Positions 35,228-47,874 are shown, counted from the first letter of the stretch. The stretch is DNA of 64,000 bases from Sepiola atlantica (GCA_963556195.1 OY744525.1:28523769-28587768), one strand, 5' to 3'. Numbers and translations: made by a program. Notes: generated by a model from the sequence alone, not told the origin.

Positions 35228-35231
<4 letters not shown>
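33454..35231 (+). repeat. PLE-2 3' pseudo-LTR
   Basis: Direct repeat of 28371-30149. It ends at CTCCTTCATTT against (TA)n, where the 5' copy continues into TCTACCTGC. Scattered single-base differences (for example CATAGTATTT versus CATATTATTT) and shorter poly-C runs separate the copies. Confidence 0.9.
35076..35123 (+). ncRNA. Hammerhead ribozyme, type I, 3' pseudo-LTR
   Basis: Same sequence and fold as at 29990-30037: stem I UUCCU/AGGAA, core CUGAUGA at 35081-35087, GAAA at 35104-35107, cleavage predicted after 35118. Confidence 0.75.

Positions 35232-35286
<55 letters not shown>
35231..35286. repeat. (TA)n microsatellite at the PLE-2 3' boundary
   Basis: TA run immediately following the 3' pseudo-LTR. 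Confidence 0.95.
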
Positions 35287-35291
<5 letters not shown>

Positions 35292-35445
35292 GTATTCTGG
35301 AAGAAATGACGATTTCCCTTTGACCATATGCAATACTCTTCCGTTAATAAAATCGATTAATAATATCATGATATTTGTAAACAAGTTTATTTAAAAAATA
35401 TAACTCTTTTTACTTTCACTAGTAGGTTCTTCAAATCAGGCAATA

Positions 35446-35484
<39 letters not shown>

Positions 35485-37290
35485 CATATGTGTGTGTGTC
35501 TGTGAATGTACATGTATATATATATGATATCTTAGAAAATCAAAAGCCTTGATCTCTATGATTAATGGCTTTTATTTAGGATGTAATTATCTTTTTAGAT
35601 TTTTTTCATGGATTTTTCCTAATAAATTAAACGTTTTCGCTGTAGAGAAACGACTATTTCTTTGACGATTTTAGTTTCTTTTAATGTGTTTTTACACATC
35701 CTAAGGAAGTAATTGACTCTCCAGTAAGCAGTTGTTTGGTATGTTACCAAAGGTTTCCAGGCTGTATTCCGCTTGGCACTGCTTGATCATTAATCGTCTA
35801 TTTTTGTAGAAAATAAAATAAAAATTCAATATAATAATAAAACAGAATACCTGCAAATACTTCTAGTATTCAAACGATGAGTTGGTAATTGCTGAATGTA
35901 TGAAAAAGAAAGCGAAAAAATTCGCACAAGGACGTAAGCGGCAATTAATAGAAAAAAGCTGGAGAAAAGATATTTCATCGATAAAAATATAACTTTTTAA
36001 TAAAAGTCAATCAGAAAAAAAGATAATTCTTTTAGAATTAACTCTATATGATCATATGATTTCAATAATGTAGATCTGTATTAATAAAGTTATTAGACAA
36101 ATTCACGTGGGTGTGTTTTTTTTCTAGTTTCAACATAATTTCGATACTCATGCATTGAATTATCATCATTTTGATTTATTATTAATCAAATATTTATTAA
36201 AATCAATTTATCCTAATGAAAGGTCAATAAATAACAACACAGCTATGGAATCAAAGTTCTTTTTAATTTATGAAATAAGAAATAAGTGAAATATAATATA
36301 TGTTTCGTAATTTTTAAGATAAATATTGATAATTTGTATTACTTGGATTATTCGGACTACTGTTCTCATCTTAAGTGTTATATTCACAACAGATCTTGCG
36401 GAGAACATATATTGGTGCTAATTAATAGTCAGTTCAAACTGACAGTCTTCCGGAGGTTGAAAGCTATCATCAGTACGGGAGATACTAAGAGTACAATTAC
36501 GAACTGCTTAAGACTTCTATCTAGTCATCACTGACGGAACGAGAGCAAGCAACACCTGTGGATGAAATAAATGTTTTCTTTCGAAATTCCGTACTTCTTC
36601 CCGAGTTTTATATAAATCTTCCTGAATTCGACAAGATTTAACTTGAACAAGTTTTAAGATTAAATCGGTCGAAACGTTGTGGGAATACCATCCAATATAG
36701 AAGCAGAAGTATGAATGATCGAAATATTGAAAAAAAGTAATAGTTAAAAAATTAATGATGAAAGCCTCAGAAATAATAACTGTTTTATGAACAATATAAA
36801 ATATATTTCTATTTTACTACTGAGTCACCATTTATCAAGGTCAACAAGATAAAGGTCAAAATGAGATGGATTTATTGTCAGTTGAAATAAAGAATATTAT
36901 GAGAGGATTCAATTTCTTTTTACTGGTGAGGACGGTTTATGATAAGTATATGTTGGCATTAGATTTTCAGACGACCATGTTATAGTCTGCAGAAACTATT
37001 TAGTTAACTATCCTAAAAAAGTTAGACGAGTCCGGAATAGAATGAACATTTTACGCTAAATTTATATGCGAAACTCATCCTTCACTCTAAATTCTAATGT
37101 TTTTTAAGGTGTTCATACGTAATCGCCTAAAAAAAGTAGAATCTCATTTGGGGTGAGGGTTTAGCTGACGGTCTTCATCTACTTTTAAATGTAGATATAA
37201 TTTTATTTTTAGTTTGACTTAATGTTATCCCCTTATGTATTGTATTCAAGATTTTGATAAACTCATTGTGAGATTTTCATCTATATTTTC
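35287..37290. other. AT-rich sequence without recognisable gene
   Basis: Short (CA)n/(TA)n and (TG)n runs lie at about 35448-35500. The segment 36610-36700 includes TCGGTCGAAACGTTGTGGG, the 3' half of a hammerhead-like motif whose CUGA half (near 36631) is mutated. Otherwise nothing recognisable. The 82-codon frame at 36286 has no known domain. Confidence 0.45.
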
Positions 37291-37297
37291 CCTTTGT

Positions 37298-37480
37298 GCC
37301 ATTTTTTCCTATTATCCACTGGTGCCATTTTTTCCTATTATCCACTGGTGCCATTTTTTCCTATTATCCACTGGTGCCATTTTTTCTTATTATCCACTGG
37401 TGCCATTTTTTCCTATTATCCACTGGTGCCATTTTTTCCTATTATCCACTGGTGCCATTTTTTCCGGTGCCATTTTTACC
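37298..37480. repeat. 26-bp tandem array, six to seven copies
   Basis: Unit GCCATTTTTTCCTATTATCC plus ACTGGT. Starts fall at 37298, 37324, 37350, 37376, 37402, 37428 and a partial unit at 37454, with one C-to-T change. Because 26 is not a multiple of three and the unit lacks stops, all three plus frames stay open and give a cyclic FFPIIHWCH-type peptide. I regard this as incidental. Confidence 0.95.
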
Positions 37481-37562
37481 TAAATTCAGTCTATTCAATA
37501 TATTTATATCCAGGGATTCTCTTGATAAATTAATGCGAAACTTATTTACATTTTTTTTATAT

Positions 37563-39235
37563 ATAACATGGTTCACCTCAAACAAGGCAGGCCGCCACTG
37601 TAGACGTAAGGGGCTACTGAGAAAAAAGAAAAGGTGAGAAGGTTGGGGAGGTCAGCCTAAGTTGGGATCTGCGCAGCGAGATGTCTGTTTACATTAGTTT
37701 TAAATTTCTGCATGTCAGTACTGTCGGGGAAACAGGGGGCATGGAGGGAGTTCCATATGCCCGCAGCACGAGGAAAGAAGCTATTTGAGTAGAAAGCTCT
37801 CCGGCATCTGGGGACCTTCACAGTGAATGAATGAGATTTAGTTGATTGTAGAGTTAGTCTAGTGAATTTACGTCGAGGGAGCACCAGAGTAGTCAATTCA
37901 TCGGAGCATAATTCATTGAAGTATTTGTAAAACAAACATACGGATGCTACATTGCGGCGATGGGACAGGGACTGGAGCTTGGTTGACAATGAGGGACCTA
38001 TTAGGTTGGTGACTCTTTTTTGGACCTTGTCAAGGAGGTAAAGACTAGTAGATTATGCATCAACCCAGATGTGGCAACAATACTCCATGCATGGGCGGAT
38101 AGTGGCTTTGTAGAGATACAGGATAATGTCAGGTGTGAGGAGTTTACTAGCACGGTAGAGGGAGTCAACCTGCTTTGCGGCAGCCTTGGCAATGTCTTCA
38201 ATGTTTTGTGTGAAGGTTAGGTCGAGGAGTTTGAATGATGAACTCTAAGGTAGGATGTTATTTGCCATGGCAATCGGTGGTTGTCTTTGCGGCATTAAAA
38301 GTTACCAACCATTTATGACCCCAATCCACTACAGCCTGGGGTCATTTTCTAAGGATTCAGCCATTGCTTCGAATATGATCGCGTCTGTTTTGCCAACATG
38401 ACGAAAGTAAAGCGTGGTGTCGTCAGCAAATAAACTCATCTCAGACTCTATGTCATCAGGGAGATCGTTTATATAGATCAGGAACAACAAAGGTCCAAGG
38501 ATAGATTCCTGGGTTACACCAGCATTGATGTCATGTTGCTTAGATGAACGGCCATCGAGGACAACCTGGATTTTTCTTTTGTTTAGGAAGGATCTAATTA
38601 TATTAAGTAGTTGCCCAGTAATACCGTTTGAGCGTATTTTCAGGAGTATCCCTTTATGCCATACCTTGTCAAAAGCCTTGGATATATCAAGCGCTACTGC
38701 CCTAGCTTCACGTGCCTTGTCAAGTGTATGATACATGCGTTCAGAGATGACCGTTAGGATGTCTGCAGTAGATTGCGCTTGTCTAAATCAATACTGGCGG
38801 TCAGATAGAAGTTTAGAATTAACTAAGTGCCGTACTATCGCTAGATTGATTAAGGATTTAAAGATTTGGGCAAAGATCGACAGTAGACTGATTGGGCGGT
38901 AGTTCTGAGGGTCGGTTCTATTCCCAGAACTCTTGTAGACTGATACCACTGAGGCAATTTTCCAGCTATCGGGGAAGCAAAATTCAGTTAGGCATTCATT
39001 GTAGAGTTTGGAGAGGACAGGGGCCAGTTCAGCAGAACATTTCTTTATTACTATTAGAGGTATAAGATCAGGCCCACAAGCTTTCAAGGTGTCAAGGTTT
39101 TTATGATGTCTCTGACCTGGGATAGGGGAGATGACCAGGTTACCAAGTGTGACTTCGGTCCACGAAGGGAATTCAGGGAGGGGGTGGTTATCTGAGTCTA
39201 AAGTAGACTTTCCGTCCCAATATTAATTTAGGGTG
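37563..39235 (-). pseudogene. 5'-truncated APE-type LINE reverse transcriptase
   Basis: Non-LTR retrotransposon of the Jockey/CR1-like group. Minus-strand translation from about 39235 shows KSTLDSDNHPLPEFPSWTEV, ACGPDLIPLIVIKKC, NYRPISLLS (near 38889-38914), then an in-frame TGA just after SDRQY. Next come VALDISKAFDKVWH (motif A), GVTQESILGPLLFLIYINDL (Gly-to-Glu at the usual QGS) and LFADDT (catalytic, near 38417-38434). The C-terminal part includes LYLYKATIRPCMEY and RRAFYSNSFFPRAAGIWNSL. The 3' end carries CTCAGTAGCCCCTTACGTC. It is dead through a stop and frameshifts. The endonuclease is missing. Confidence 0.85.
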
Positions 39236-41093
39236 GTTTCTGGTTTAGCAGAACTCTCTTATGATATCGCGTGTAAAAATGCAAACAACTCTTTTATAGA
39301 ATGGAAATAATGTTCTTGTGAAGCAACTATATTCATGGAAATTCCGTTTGATGTTAGAAAAACGAGAAGAAGGGGAGGTTCTTTACAGTTTTCGTAAACA
39401 CAGACAAGTCCTAGCTGTGAATGTGAATAACGTAGAAGGATGAACGAGAGCTTAGAGCTCAGTCGAACATCTTCCAATTAATTAACAATAGAGCAGAAAA
39501 ATATCAGCAAAGTCTCGTCTGTGCGAAACGGCTCTCGGGAGAACAGAATATATCACTCCCACAAGATTGTGAGATAGATTTTGCACACTTTCCAGGATTC
39601 CCTGAGAGGCAGCTCCCCGTATGTTGCATCTATACAAACTTCATGTAATTATTGTTCGTTTGGGAAAAAAAAGTATCATTATTTCAAAAGGATACACAAT
39701 TGGCAATTAAAATAATTCGACCAATGAAAATGGCAATAAGAAAATAAATATGGACTACCCTGCTGTTCTTGACCCATGTGTACGTTCACGTTCACGAAAA
39801 CATGTTACAGAGATTTGTTAAATTTTAAAAGAATAGAAAATAAAAAATAATAGACTAATATGTAGCATAACCGGAATAAATTTTCGTCTCAAAACACATT
39901 TGTTGGCACGCGTATGCAGTTGGCCGGCGTGTAGAGAGATTGTTATTAAAACTAGTAGTACTCGTTGTGACCTTCACCCATCTCTTTTTCTTCTTTATAG
40001 AAGCGAGTGTAGAGTTGTATCTGTCTCTTTCTTTCTCTTTCTTAAGTCTTGTATACGGGTTTATAGAAAACAACAGAGCACATATTTTCGCCTTGGAGTT
40101 TAATGCTCTTTTTAGTGAAGGTTTATTACGCACTAGATTTTCTTTACAGTAATGGTGTAGTCCTGCTCCCATCTATACCCTATAATCTTCTGCTTGGTTC
40201 CACACACACAACCCAATAGAACGTCTCTAGCTTTTTTATCTGCAAAACCTTCATTTCTTACCTTACTACCTGTTGTTACGTTACTTTCTTGGCACTTTAG
40301 CTTAATTTCTTAACGTTAATTCGAAATGGAAACTTTATTTTTTCCTGAAACGTTTAACCTACTACCAATATGTAATATATTGGATGACCTTGTGGACATC
40401 CAAGAAGATTGCTTTAGAATATTGTTGTCTGGGGAGTTTTTATTACTGAAATTTGTGAGAACCAGGAGAACAGAAGTGAGAAAAGCGTGATATATGTGAC
40501 GTCATCGACTAAGTAGGGACGAATGCGACGAATAACATAAACACTTGAATAATAGAACAACATGTCAATTTAAAATTCGTTTAAGAAATGTTCTATTAAT
40601 TTAAATAAGGAAACTTTGGAGTTGTTTCGTTCAGTCATTTTTTAGCATTTTAGTTAAAAAAACAATACTTTCTATTGTAATATCAGCTCATGCAAAATTT
40701 TGTGAACAACTCATGAACCAATTTTGAGAAATAATAACGGAATAACGGAATGATGGAATACTGAATAACGGAATAACGGAATAACGCGATAAAAAGATGA
40801 CGTACAAACGCACTACCGAACGGTGACAAAGCCATAAGTCCTTTTTAAGTAGCACATTAAGTGACTAAAACGTAAATATAAAAGGATAAATAAATAGTTA
40901 AAAATAGTTCGACTATCAGAATAATTGATCTATAGAATTATAATTCGGGGTTATCATAGATCGAAATAAGAAATAGTCGCCATCACTAATTTCAATAGAA
41001 CTATTTTCTCGACATGCGTGTAAATCTAACACATACATACATATCTATGGTAATAACTGAATCTTTAGAAAATGACTTGATGTGTGTAGTATT
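39236..41093. other. No recognisable gene
   Basis: Includes a short ATAACGGA-type 10-bp tandem run near 40734-40790. Frames at 39855-40172 have no domain I recognise. Confidence 0.45.
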
Positions 41094-41408
41094 GATTTAC
41101 TCTTCTCCAGGAGTTAGGCACAAGGCCAGTTTGTATCTTACTCCCACAAGTAAGATGTGACCCAAGGTCGGGTCGGGAAAGTGGGGTTTAAAAATTGCCT
41201 GCATTCCCCGGTAGAGGCGCCTCAGGCAGTAAGCAATAAACTTACTCCTCCCTAAAGAGGGGAGGCAAAGCCTGAGAAGGTGGACCTCCCAGAATTGCAC
41301 AGGACAGACCCATTGACCGGCGTAATCAAGACCTGAAGCCGAAGACAACACCAGTATGGGGTGCAGTATCCATCGGAACAGATACTACACTTTGATCTTA
41401 GCCAAATG
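41094..41408 (-). mobile_element. U2-snRNA-headed SINE, copy 3
   Basis: Minus strand begins TTTGGCTAAGATCAAAGTGT then AGTATCTGTTCCGATGGATA. The body and the TGTGCCTAACTCCTGGAGAAG tail are as in the other copies. The first bases of the head (GGCC) are missing or replaced by ATGG. A target-site duplication is not evident. Confidence 0.8.
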
Positions 41409-41439
41409 GATGCTTACATTTAATGGTACCTAAATAAAG

Positions 41440-42070
41440 TTCCTTTTCTTTTAACAATTATAAGAAACCTTTACAGCCATGGATTTTCATGGCTGGTAGC
41501 ACATTTCTCGAGAAGTTTAATGTCAAAACTACTTGTCTTAACATTCACAGGAGAACATTTATTTGTATAAATACAAACAAGTCCACTGCAAAAAAGGTAG
41601 GCTCCCTACACCAGACTAGAAAACTTCTCATAACATTAAGTATATTTTATCTCTATAAAACCAGCATTCGCGCATGGATGGAACAATGAAATATTGTTGC
41701 CAGATATTGGTTGGTGCACCAGCATTTAATATCTCCATCTTGGACAAGTTGCAAAGAAAGAGTTTTTAATCCAACAGGTTTCGCGCTGACAGCCACGCTC
41801 CATCATCCCATCGTTGTATCCCTGTGCTTGTTTTACAAATACTTCCACGGAATGTGCTGGACAAACTTGCTACACTTGTCCCCTTTTCCCAACGTTAATA
41901 CCCCCGACTCACCCAATCAGCATCTAAATCCCACCCCTTCACTGTAGAGGTATCCTAATGCCGGAAAAGCTTCTATTCCAATATCTTCTTTCCTCGGACC
42001 GCTTGTGTTTGGCTTCCTGTTCCCGCTACTCTACCAACATGCATAAATTTAACTGTAATTTGAACATTTT
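41440..42070 (+). mobile_element. Old APE-type LINE 3' relic
   Basis: Frames on the plus strand recall the LINE C-terminus: RKLLITLSIFYLYKTSIRAWMEQ (compare SKLLTPG...LYLYKATIHPCMEY), then VSLCLFYKYFHGMCW, and NMHKFNCNLNIFL (compare DMQKFKTNVNRHL). Heavy divergence and several frame changes mark it as older than the 44.5- and 37.6-kb copies. Confidence 0.6.
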
Positions 42071-42694
42071 CCTGTCCGACTTTCTACTTATGGTTCACTT
42101 TGTAAATCTGACCCCTAATCGCAGAGGGCCATTACGTTTCACTGAGAATATTCCTTGTTTGTGGTTAATTAAAGTACAAAAATACATACGTGAATTAAAG
42201 AAGCCTCCGCCATCTTGCTTTTATGTTTTACGGACAAAATAAATGGTAATGACAAAAGACTATCAAAGATGGTGGTTACGTGCTTTCGATGCCAACAATA
42301 TGAGACACAATAATCGAAAATGGACCGGTCGACATTCTTCGGGAGGTGCGCATCAGGCGATATGCAATAAACTTACCACCCTTCCGAAGGTATAGATAAT
42401 GCATGAAAAGATGGGTTCTTCAGACAAAACCTAACCATGTCTCAGCCAATAAAAAAGTGCCTGATGCCTTGCGCAGGAGACCATAGTTTCCTAGAGTGAT
42501 TCCAAAGAAACACTTGGCTGGTATTAAAAAAGCCGGCGAGGCTTTGAAAAAGAAAGTTCCATAGTTCAATTCGGTGTGTGTGTGTGTGTGTGTGTTTGTG
42601 GCCACTATGCCATACAAACTGTAGCGATTGAACATTTACCGAACAAAACAATTGCAGTATTTAGAGGAAGAGAGATGTCAATTCCCCGTAGTCT
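42071..42694. other. No recognisable gene; (TG)n microsatellite
   Basis: (TG)n at about 42571-42600. No gene or mobile signature identified. Confidence 0.45.
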
Positions 42695-43030
42695 AAATTG
42701 ATCTGGGTCAGAATCCATCTATATAACACTTATCGTTGGTTAAGTTTTGCCCTTGGCGTAGTATTTATTAGCTCCTTACATCAAGTGGCTTCATGCCATG
42801 TCTGGAGCGATATCCATAAACAATCAGAAAGAAATCCTTCACTCTATTTCCATAATGAGATGTTTTCTTTCTGTACAGATTGATCCTTTATTTATTTATT
42901 TATTTTTAAACTTTAAACTTTAAATTTTGAACTTTATCAATCGAGATGTAATTTCTACGCATATCAATATTAGTGCAAACATACGCGAAGCATAATTTCT
43001 TCTTTCATGTTTGACGGACTATGTAAAGTC
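42695..43030. repeat. Dispersed repeat 'B', copy 1
   Basis: Shared with 46556-46810 and 49480-49890. Blocks are TAACACTTATCGTTGG, TAGCTCCTTACATCAAGTGG, TGTCTGGAGCGATATCC, CATAATGAGATGTTTTCTTT, AATCGAGATGTAATTTCTAC and ATTAGTGCAAACA. Non-coding, unclassified. Confidence 0.55.
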
Positions 43031-44045
43031 ATTAATGATACATCAGATTCAGGAAGCTGACGAATTAATATAGTAGCCAAAGTAGAATATGCTCCGAGAC
43101 ATTTTCGGGGGGGGGGGGGCAACAACACTGGCAATACGGATTTGATACATTTTGATTTTAATTTGATAGACAGAAAGAGAATGGACTTCAGCATTTCTAA
43201 ACAGCATACACTTCTTTATTATGGTTTGCATGCATCTTAGCCTCGTCTCTATATAAATAACATCATGAATAAACATGATTATGTGTGTGGTTATGATTAA
43301 ACGCAACTGTTCAAAATAGGTTTTAATTTTAAACCATTGTATTCGGTTAATTAAGGAATAAACAATATCTTCATTAATTTCATTTCACTTCCACAAAAAC
43401 TCCTATATAAAAAATACATTTCTTAACAATTAACTAGCATGGAATGCGTAAAATAATTACCCAGCATGCAATGCGTTTTTTCCCTTTACATCTAAGTCAT
43501 ATAATACAACGCATTACTATGTTTCAAAGTGTTAACGATTTGTAAGTTATTTTATTCTTTGTTTAAATCATTAGTCTTATTTTATCCTTTGCCTATTTGC
43601 AAACTTGGTCTCAACCTGACATAACCATTCATTATAATTTATGGCTTATTGCGCATTTTACTTATTTACAAACATTATACTGTTTCAGCGTATTATTTTA
43701 CTATTTTTCCTATTTCTTCATTTTACATGATAAAACTTATACCAAATTCAATCTATTTATTAAATATGTTTTAATTCCCTCCGAACACTGTTAACCTGAT
43801 TATTTTTAAACGTCTATCTTTAGCTGCAGATTATTTCGCAAGTTAATTTTAGAACATATTCTTTTTACAAAAATTGTAATTTTCACATTTATATTTAAAA
43901 AAAGATTTTTCTCAACTACCAACATGAATTTAAATGTAGTTATTTCAAATTGTCATTTTGAATTTTCTAAAACGTTTTTCATACACTTATTACTTTAATA
44001 AACCATTTTTTTCTTGCTACGTATACCTGGAGTAAAATGGTATGG
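43031..44045. other. AT-rich sequence without recognisable gene
   Basis: A poly-G run of about 12 lies at 43109-43120. Frames are short and without known domains. Confidence 0.45.
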
Positions 44046-44049
44046 CCAT

Positions 44050-44290
44050 GAGCAGAGTTTCTTTCTGAACTGATTGGAACACCATACCACGGGGCTTCTT
44101 CCCAGCTGACTACAACATGGTCGTTTTCAAGTCCAATGTTATCAAATTCTTATTGATCCGTCCTCTCAGATAATCCGAGACTGCTCAGTTTTAACCATCA
44201 TCTCAAATACTCAACGTGTGTGTCTCACCGTTACACCTGGCAAACCAATTAACCCTTTCCCTTGAGTGGCATTCGGTCCCATTAGTATAC
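44050..44290 (+). repeat. Dispersed repeat 'A', copy 3
   Basis: CTTCTTCCCAGCTGACTACA then ACATGGTCGTTTTCAAGTCC, TCCGTCCTCTCAGATAATC, and a CCCTTGAGTGG end. It matches the units at 22.2-22.9 kb. Confidence 0.6.
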
Positions 44291-44444
44291 AAAAAAACTT
44301 TTTACTATATTATAAAATCGATTATTTATATAATTATTTTGTATCTTACTGTGTAAGTTATATAATTCAATACATTACTATGTCTGAAAGTGTGGACTAC
44401 ATTTAAGTTATTTTAATTATTATTCAAATTAATATGTTTATTCT

Positions 44445-45155
44445 TACTATTTCCAACCACCGATTGCCATGGCAAATAACACCCTATCCGAAAGTGCAAC
44501 GTTCAGACTCCTCAGCCTAATATTCACAGGTAACATGAATTGGAACAAATACATAGAAGACATTGCCTACGCTGCTGCAAAGAAGTTAGACTCACTTTAC
44601 CGTGCTAGTAAACTTCTCACACCTGGTAGTAGCCTATATCTATACAAAGCCACCATCCACCCATGCATGGAGTATTATTGCCAAATATGGGCTGGTGCAC
44701 CATCACTAGTCTCTCCCTCTTAGAAAATGTCCAAAACGAGTTGCTAATCTAATAGGTTACTCACTATCCACCAAACTCCATCCCCTGTCCCATCGCCGTA
44801 ATGTTGCAACCTTGTACTTGTTTTACAAGTACTTTAATAGAATGTACTCTGACGAACTTGCTGCTTTGGTGCCCACCTCGACATAAATACACAAGACCAA
44901 CCCGACAATCAACTAAATTCCATCCATTCACTGTGGAGGTCTTCAGATGCCAGAGAGCCTTCTACCCCAATAGCTTCTTTCCTCATGCTGCTTCCTGTTT
45001 ACCCGACTGTACCGACATTCAGAAATTGAAAACTAATGTGAACAATCATCTCACTGCATTGTTCTCAGTTTAGGATGCCTAAAAAAACTTTCACCTTATT
45101 CTCAGTAGCCCCTTACGTCTACAGTGGCAACTTACCTTGTTTGGGTGAACTGTGT
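44445..45155 (+). mobile_element. APE-type LINE 3' fragment
   Basis: Plus-strand frames encode NWNKYIEDIAYAAAKKLDSL, LYLYKATIHPCMEYYC, then in another frame KYTRPTRQSTKFHPFTVEVF, CQRAFYPNSFFPHAAS and DIQKLKTNVNNHL. The 3' end AGCCCCTTACGTCTACAGTG and CCTTGTTTGGGTGAAC closes at about 45155 and is followed by an A-rich tail. It is 5'-truncated just before the region equivalent to 38250 in the longer copy. Confidence 0.8.
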
Positions 45156-46555
45156 TAAAAAATATAAAAAATTAACTATTTGCAAACTTGGATTCAAATT
45201 GACTTCATCTTACTTTAATCATGGACAATTGTGATGTAGGATGTTCCAGGGTACGATGGTAACAGTCTCTTTTAATCCTAACACCAGAAGCAAACACGTT
45301 GAACATTGTGTTTTAAAGACTGTTCTGTAATCAGATATGTTTTTAAGAATAAGTCTATAAGGGCTTGGTCTTCGCATCGACTGTAAGATCAACTCCTATA
45401 ATATTCTGTAACGAAATGGTCTAAAATGAAAAGAAAAAACAAGGCCCTTTACATTCAAACAGTGCCACAGTGAAGAAAGTAAGAAAGTAAGAATTGTCGG
45501 TCCCTGAAAGTATTTTCTTGAGCAGTATATCTTCCAAGTTGACCGGGACGAGAGAGAATATCGTCTCTCTTTGTTGGTGTGTACTTCTCCTAATGGTCTG
45601 GAAGCAGTCTTTCAAAGGTTCAGTCGTAATTAATACGCCCTCGGGGCTGATTGCTCACCGTGTGTCCAAATCACCTCGCAGAGGCTGCTCACCGCAAGAA
45701 TAAAGAATAGTTAATGTTTATGACTGCTACAAGTGCAAGATGGAAAATGGTAATTAATTGTTTCTACCTGTTTAACAGCCTAAACTGGCAGAAGGTTTAT
45801 GCATTCTAAATTAAAACCGCTGGAAAACGTGAGAGAAAGGTATAACAGAGCGAAACACGTTGGAGAGTTCTGTATTCTGAAATAGGATGTGGGGTTTGGC
45901 AACTTATGCACCTTGTTCCCTATGGATTATAACCAAATTAATTATCTGATGAAGTTATCTCAAGTATAAACATGATTCCTGATTGAAAAATCACTTGGCA
46001 ACGTTTGATAAATACGGCTTGTTTTATATAAAATCTTTGCCCGTTAAATTTTAAATTTGAATCCACATTTCATTAGTTTTGTCCATTTTTTCCGTTGTAG
46101 ATATAAACAAGCAGATATTGTTTTTTTGAAGTACAAAACATCTAACGAATGAAGAAAAAGAAAGAAAAACGGACTTATGATATAAAAACGTACAAGTTGA
46201 TAGAATATTTTGATATTTCAAGTAATGATCGTATAAAAGCTAAATTCCTCAATATAAGACTACTTAGTACTATTTTATTGAATGTACAAAACCATTTAAA
46301 ACGAACAAGTACGCCGATTATATTGGTGAATGGCCAACCTCGAGCTAACGCCATTTGCTTTTTTTACTAAGGAGCGATAACTAAGAACTCTCAGTGAGAA
46401 AAAACATCCTCAACTGTATAATAACCACCAATGTATTTGTATATAAATACATATCTGCGCCGTCACACAAAAGTTAGCGAGTAAAAAATACTGCCAAAAA
46501 CAGCCATTTCAAGTTTTTACAGGAAGTCAGAATGCAAATAGCAAATCAGACCATA
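45156..46555. other. No recognisable gene
   Basis: Moderately AT-rich. Frames up to 73 codons lack recognisable domains. Confidence 0.45.
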
Positions 46556-46810
46556 CCGCCGTGTGAAATACATTCTGAAAGAAATCGTTTACTCTATTCC
46601 CATAATGAGATGTTTTCTTTGTTTGTCTTGTTTCTTCTTTCTGTGACGATTTATATCTTTTGTATTTTGTAATTTCTTTTAAACATTTCAGTTTTCTTCT
46701 AAACTTCACCGATTGAGACGTCAATTACTACAATATGAATATTAGTGTTAACCCTAGCAAAGCAAACATTCTTCTATAATTTTTGACATATAGTGTAAAC
46801 TCCTCTGTAT
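46556..46810. repeat. Dispersed repeat 'B', copy 2
   Basis: CCCATAATGAGATGTTTTCT, CGATTGAGACGTCAATTACT, AATATTAGTGTTAACCCTAG and TTTTTGACATATAGTGTAAA match the order of 42830-43030. Confidence 0.55.
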
Positions 46811-47874
46811 ATAATATACTTTGATAAATGGGGAGGCACGTAGTGTATTATTTGCCTGGTCTATACAATCGCGGACCATGCGATCAGATGCACGAACCTC
46901 AAATCCTATCATATTGGGATCAATTACGCACTAATGCTGTTTGAAAGGTATGCATCTTTCAGCTAGTGAACCATGTTTTATTGATCTTATACAACGAACC
47001 ATAGAAATATTGTGTTTCGGCATTAAATAGCTCAAGAAATGCGTTATCTGATCGAATTTTAACAAATATTTTGAAGCCTTTACACATTTACTATTTTAGC
47101 ATTATAAATATTAGTAGAAGTAGTAGAAGAAGTAATGATAATATCCTTAATGTGTAGCTATATTGGACGTGTGCGTGTATAAACAGTGTTAAAAACGGAC
47201 ATTTTCACGTCAGGTTAGATCAAATAAGACATGGAATTTTCCATTATGAGTTAGATGTTAGGCTAAAGTGTATCGGAAGTTACGTAATGACAGAAATTAC
47301 ATAACAGAAAAGCGAGATCGATTGTTTTTATTGGGTGTTCGACGTCAAGGCGAACTAACAGCTGTGTCCGATGCACGTTGTTGGTCGGGGTTCATGCCAT
47401 TCATTTTGATTAACTTGCTGTAAATTGCTGTAAAATGTAAAACCAAATCCCACAGTAAAAAATAAAGTTATTTAATATTCTTTTTAATTGCTTCCATTAT
47501 TCTAGCCACAAGAGAAAAAAAAATGAACATCGCTACGACTGATACTGCCATTACTACAGAGAGACGTAACCATTTTAAAGCCAACTACTTACAATGAGTC
47601 AACGAGAAATTAAGCTGTAAACATGATAATTATGAGTCAATTGATGTGGTCGCGAGGATTCCGCATTTCACGTTACAAACGACTTATTAGTGGTATGTAA
47701 CGTTACACCTGCCTATGGAACAGATGGCACCTTCAACAATCTTTCTGACAAATTATGTCCAATTATGTCCAATAGTTTGGTCTATATTCGTGATTATTAT
47801 TAATAGTGTTCGCAACGGTATATACCACGGGAAGGTGTGGTACAAGGCTGAGAGGTAATGATAATAGGTCAGCG
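46811..47874. other. No recognisable gene
   Basis: Segment 47340-47400 ends in GTCGGGGTTCATGCCATTC, which is weakly B-box-like. No other signature. Confidence 0.4.

Larger units (their letters stand above)
28349..35231 (+). mobile_element. Near-complete Penelope-like element with direct pseudo-LTRs (PLE-2)
   Basis: Order: (TA)n, a 21-bp piece inverted from 30217-30237, pseudo-LTR 1 (28371-30149), leader (to 30282), RT/GIY-YIG reading frame (30283-32989, two frameshifts), 3' region with a 60-bp hairpin, pseudo-LTR 2 (33454-35231), (TA)n. The two pseudo-LTRs differ only at scattered positions and in homopolymer length, so insertion is recent. Penelope elements typically have such partial tandem copies (pLTRs) with hammerhead motifs. 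The distance between the two predicted ribozyme cleavage sites gives a 5086-nt unit. Confidence 0.9.

Noticed and set aside
36610..36700. Second complete hammerhead near 36.65 kb.
   Set aside because: Only GGTCGAAACGTTG is convincing; the CUGA half lacks the GA of the core and stem I does not extend.
37235..37637. Repetitive FFPIIHWCH protein.
   Set aside because: All three frames are open because of the 26-bp array; no start context or homologue.
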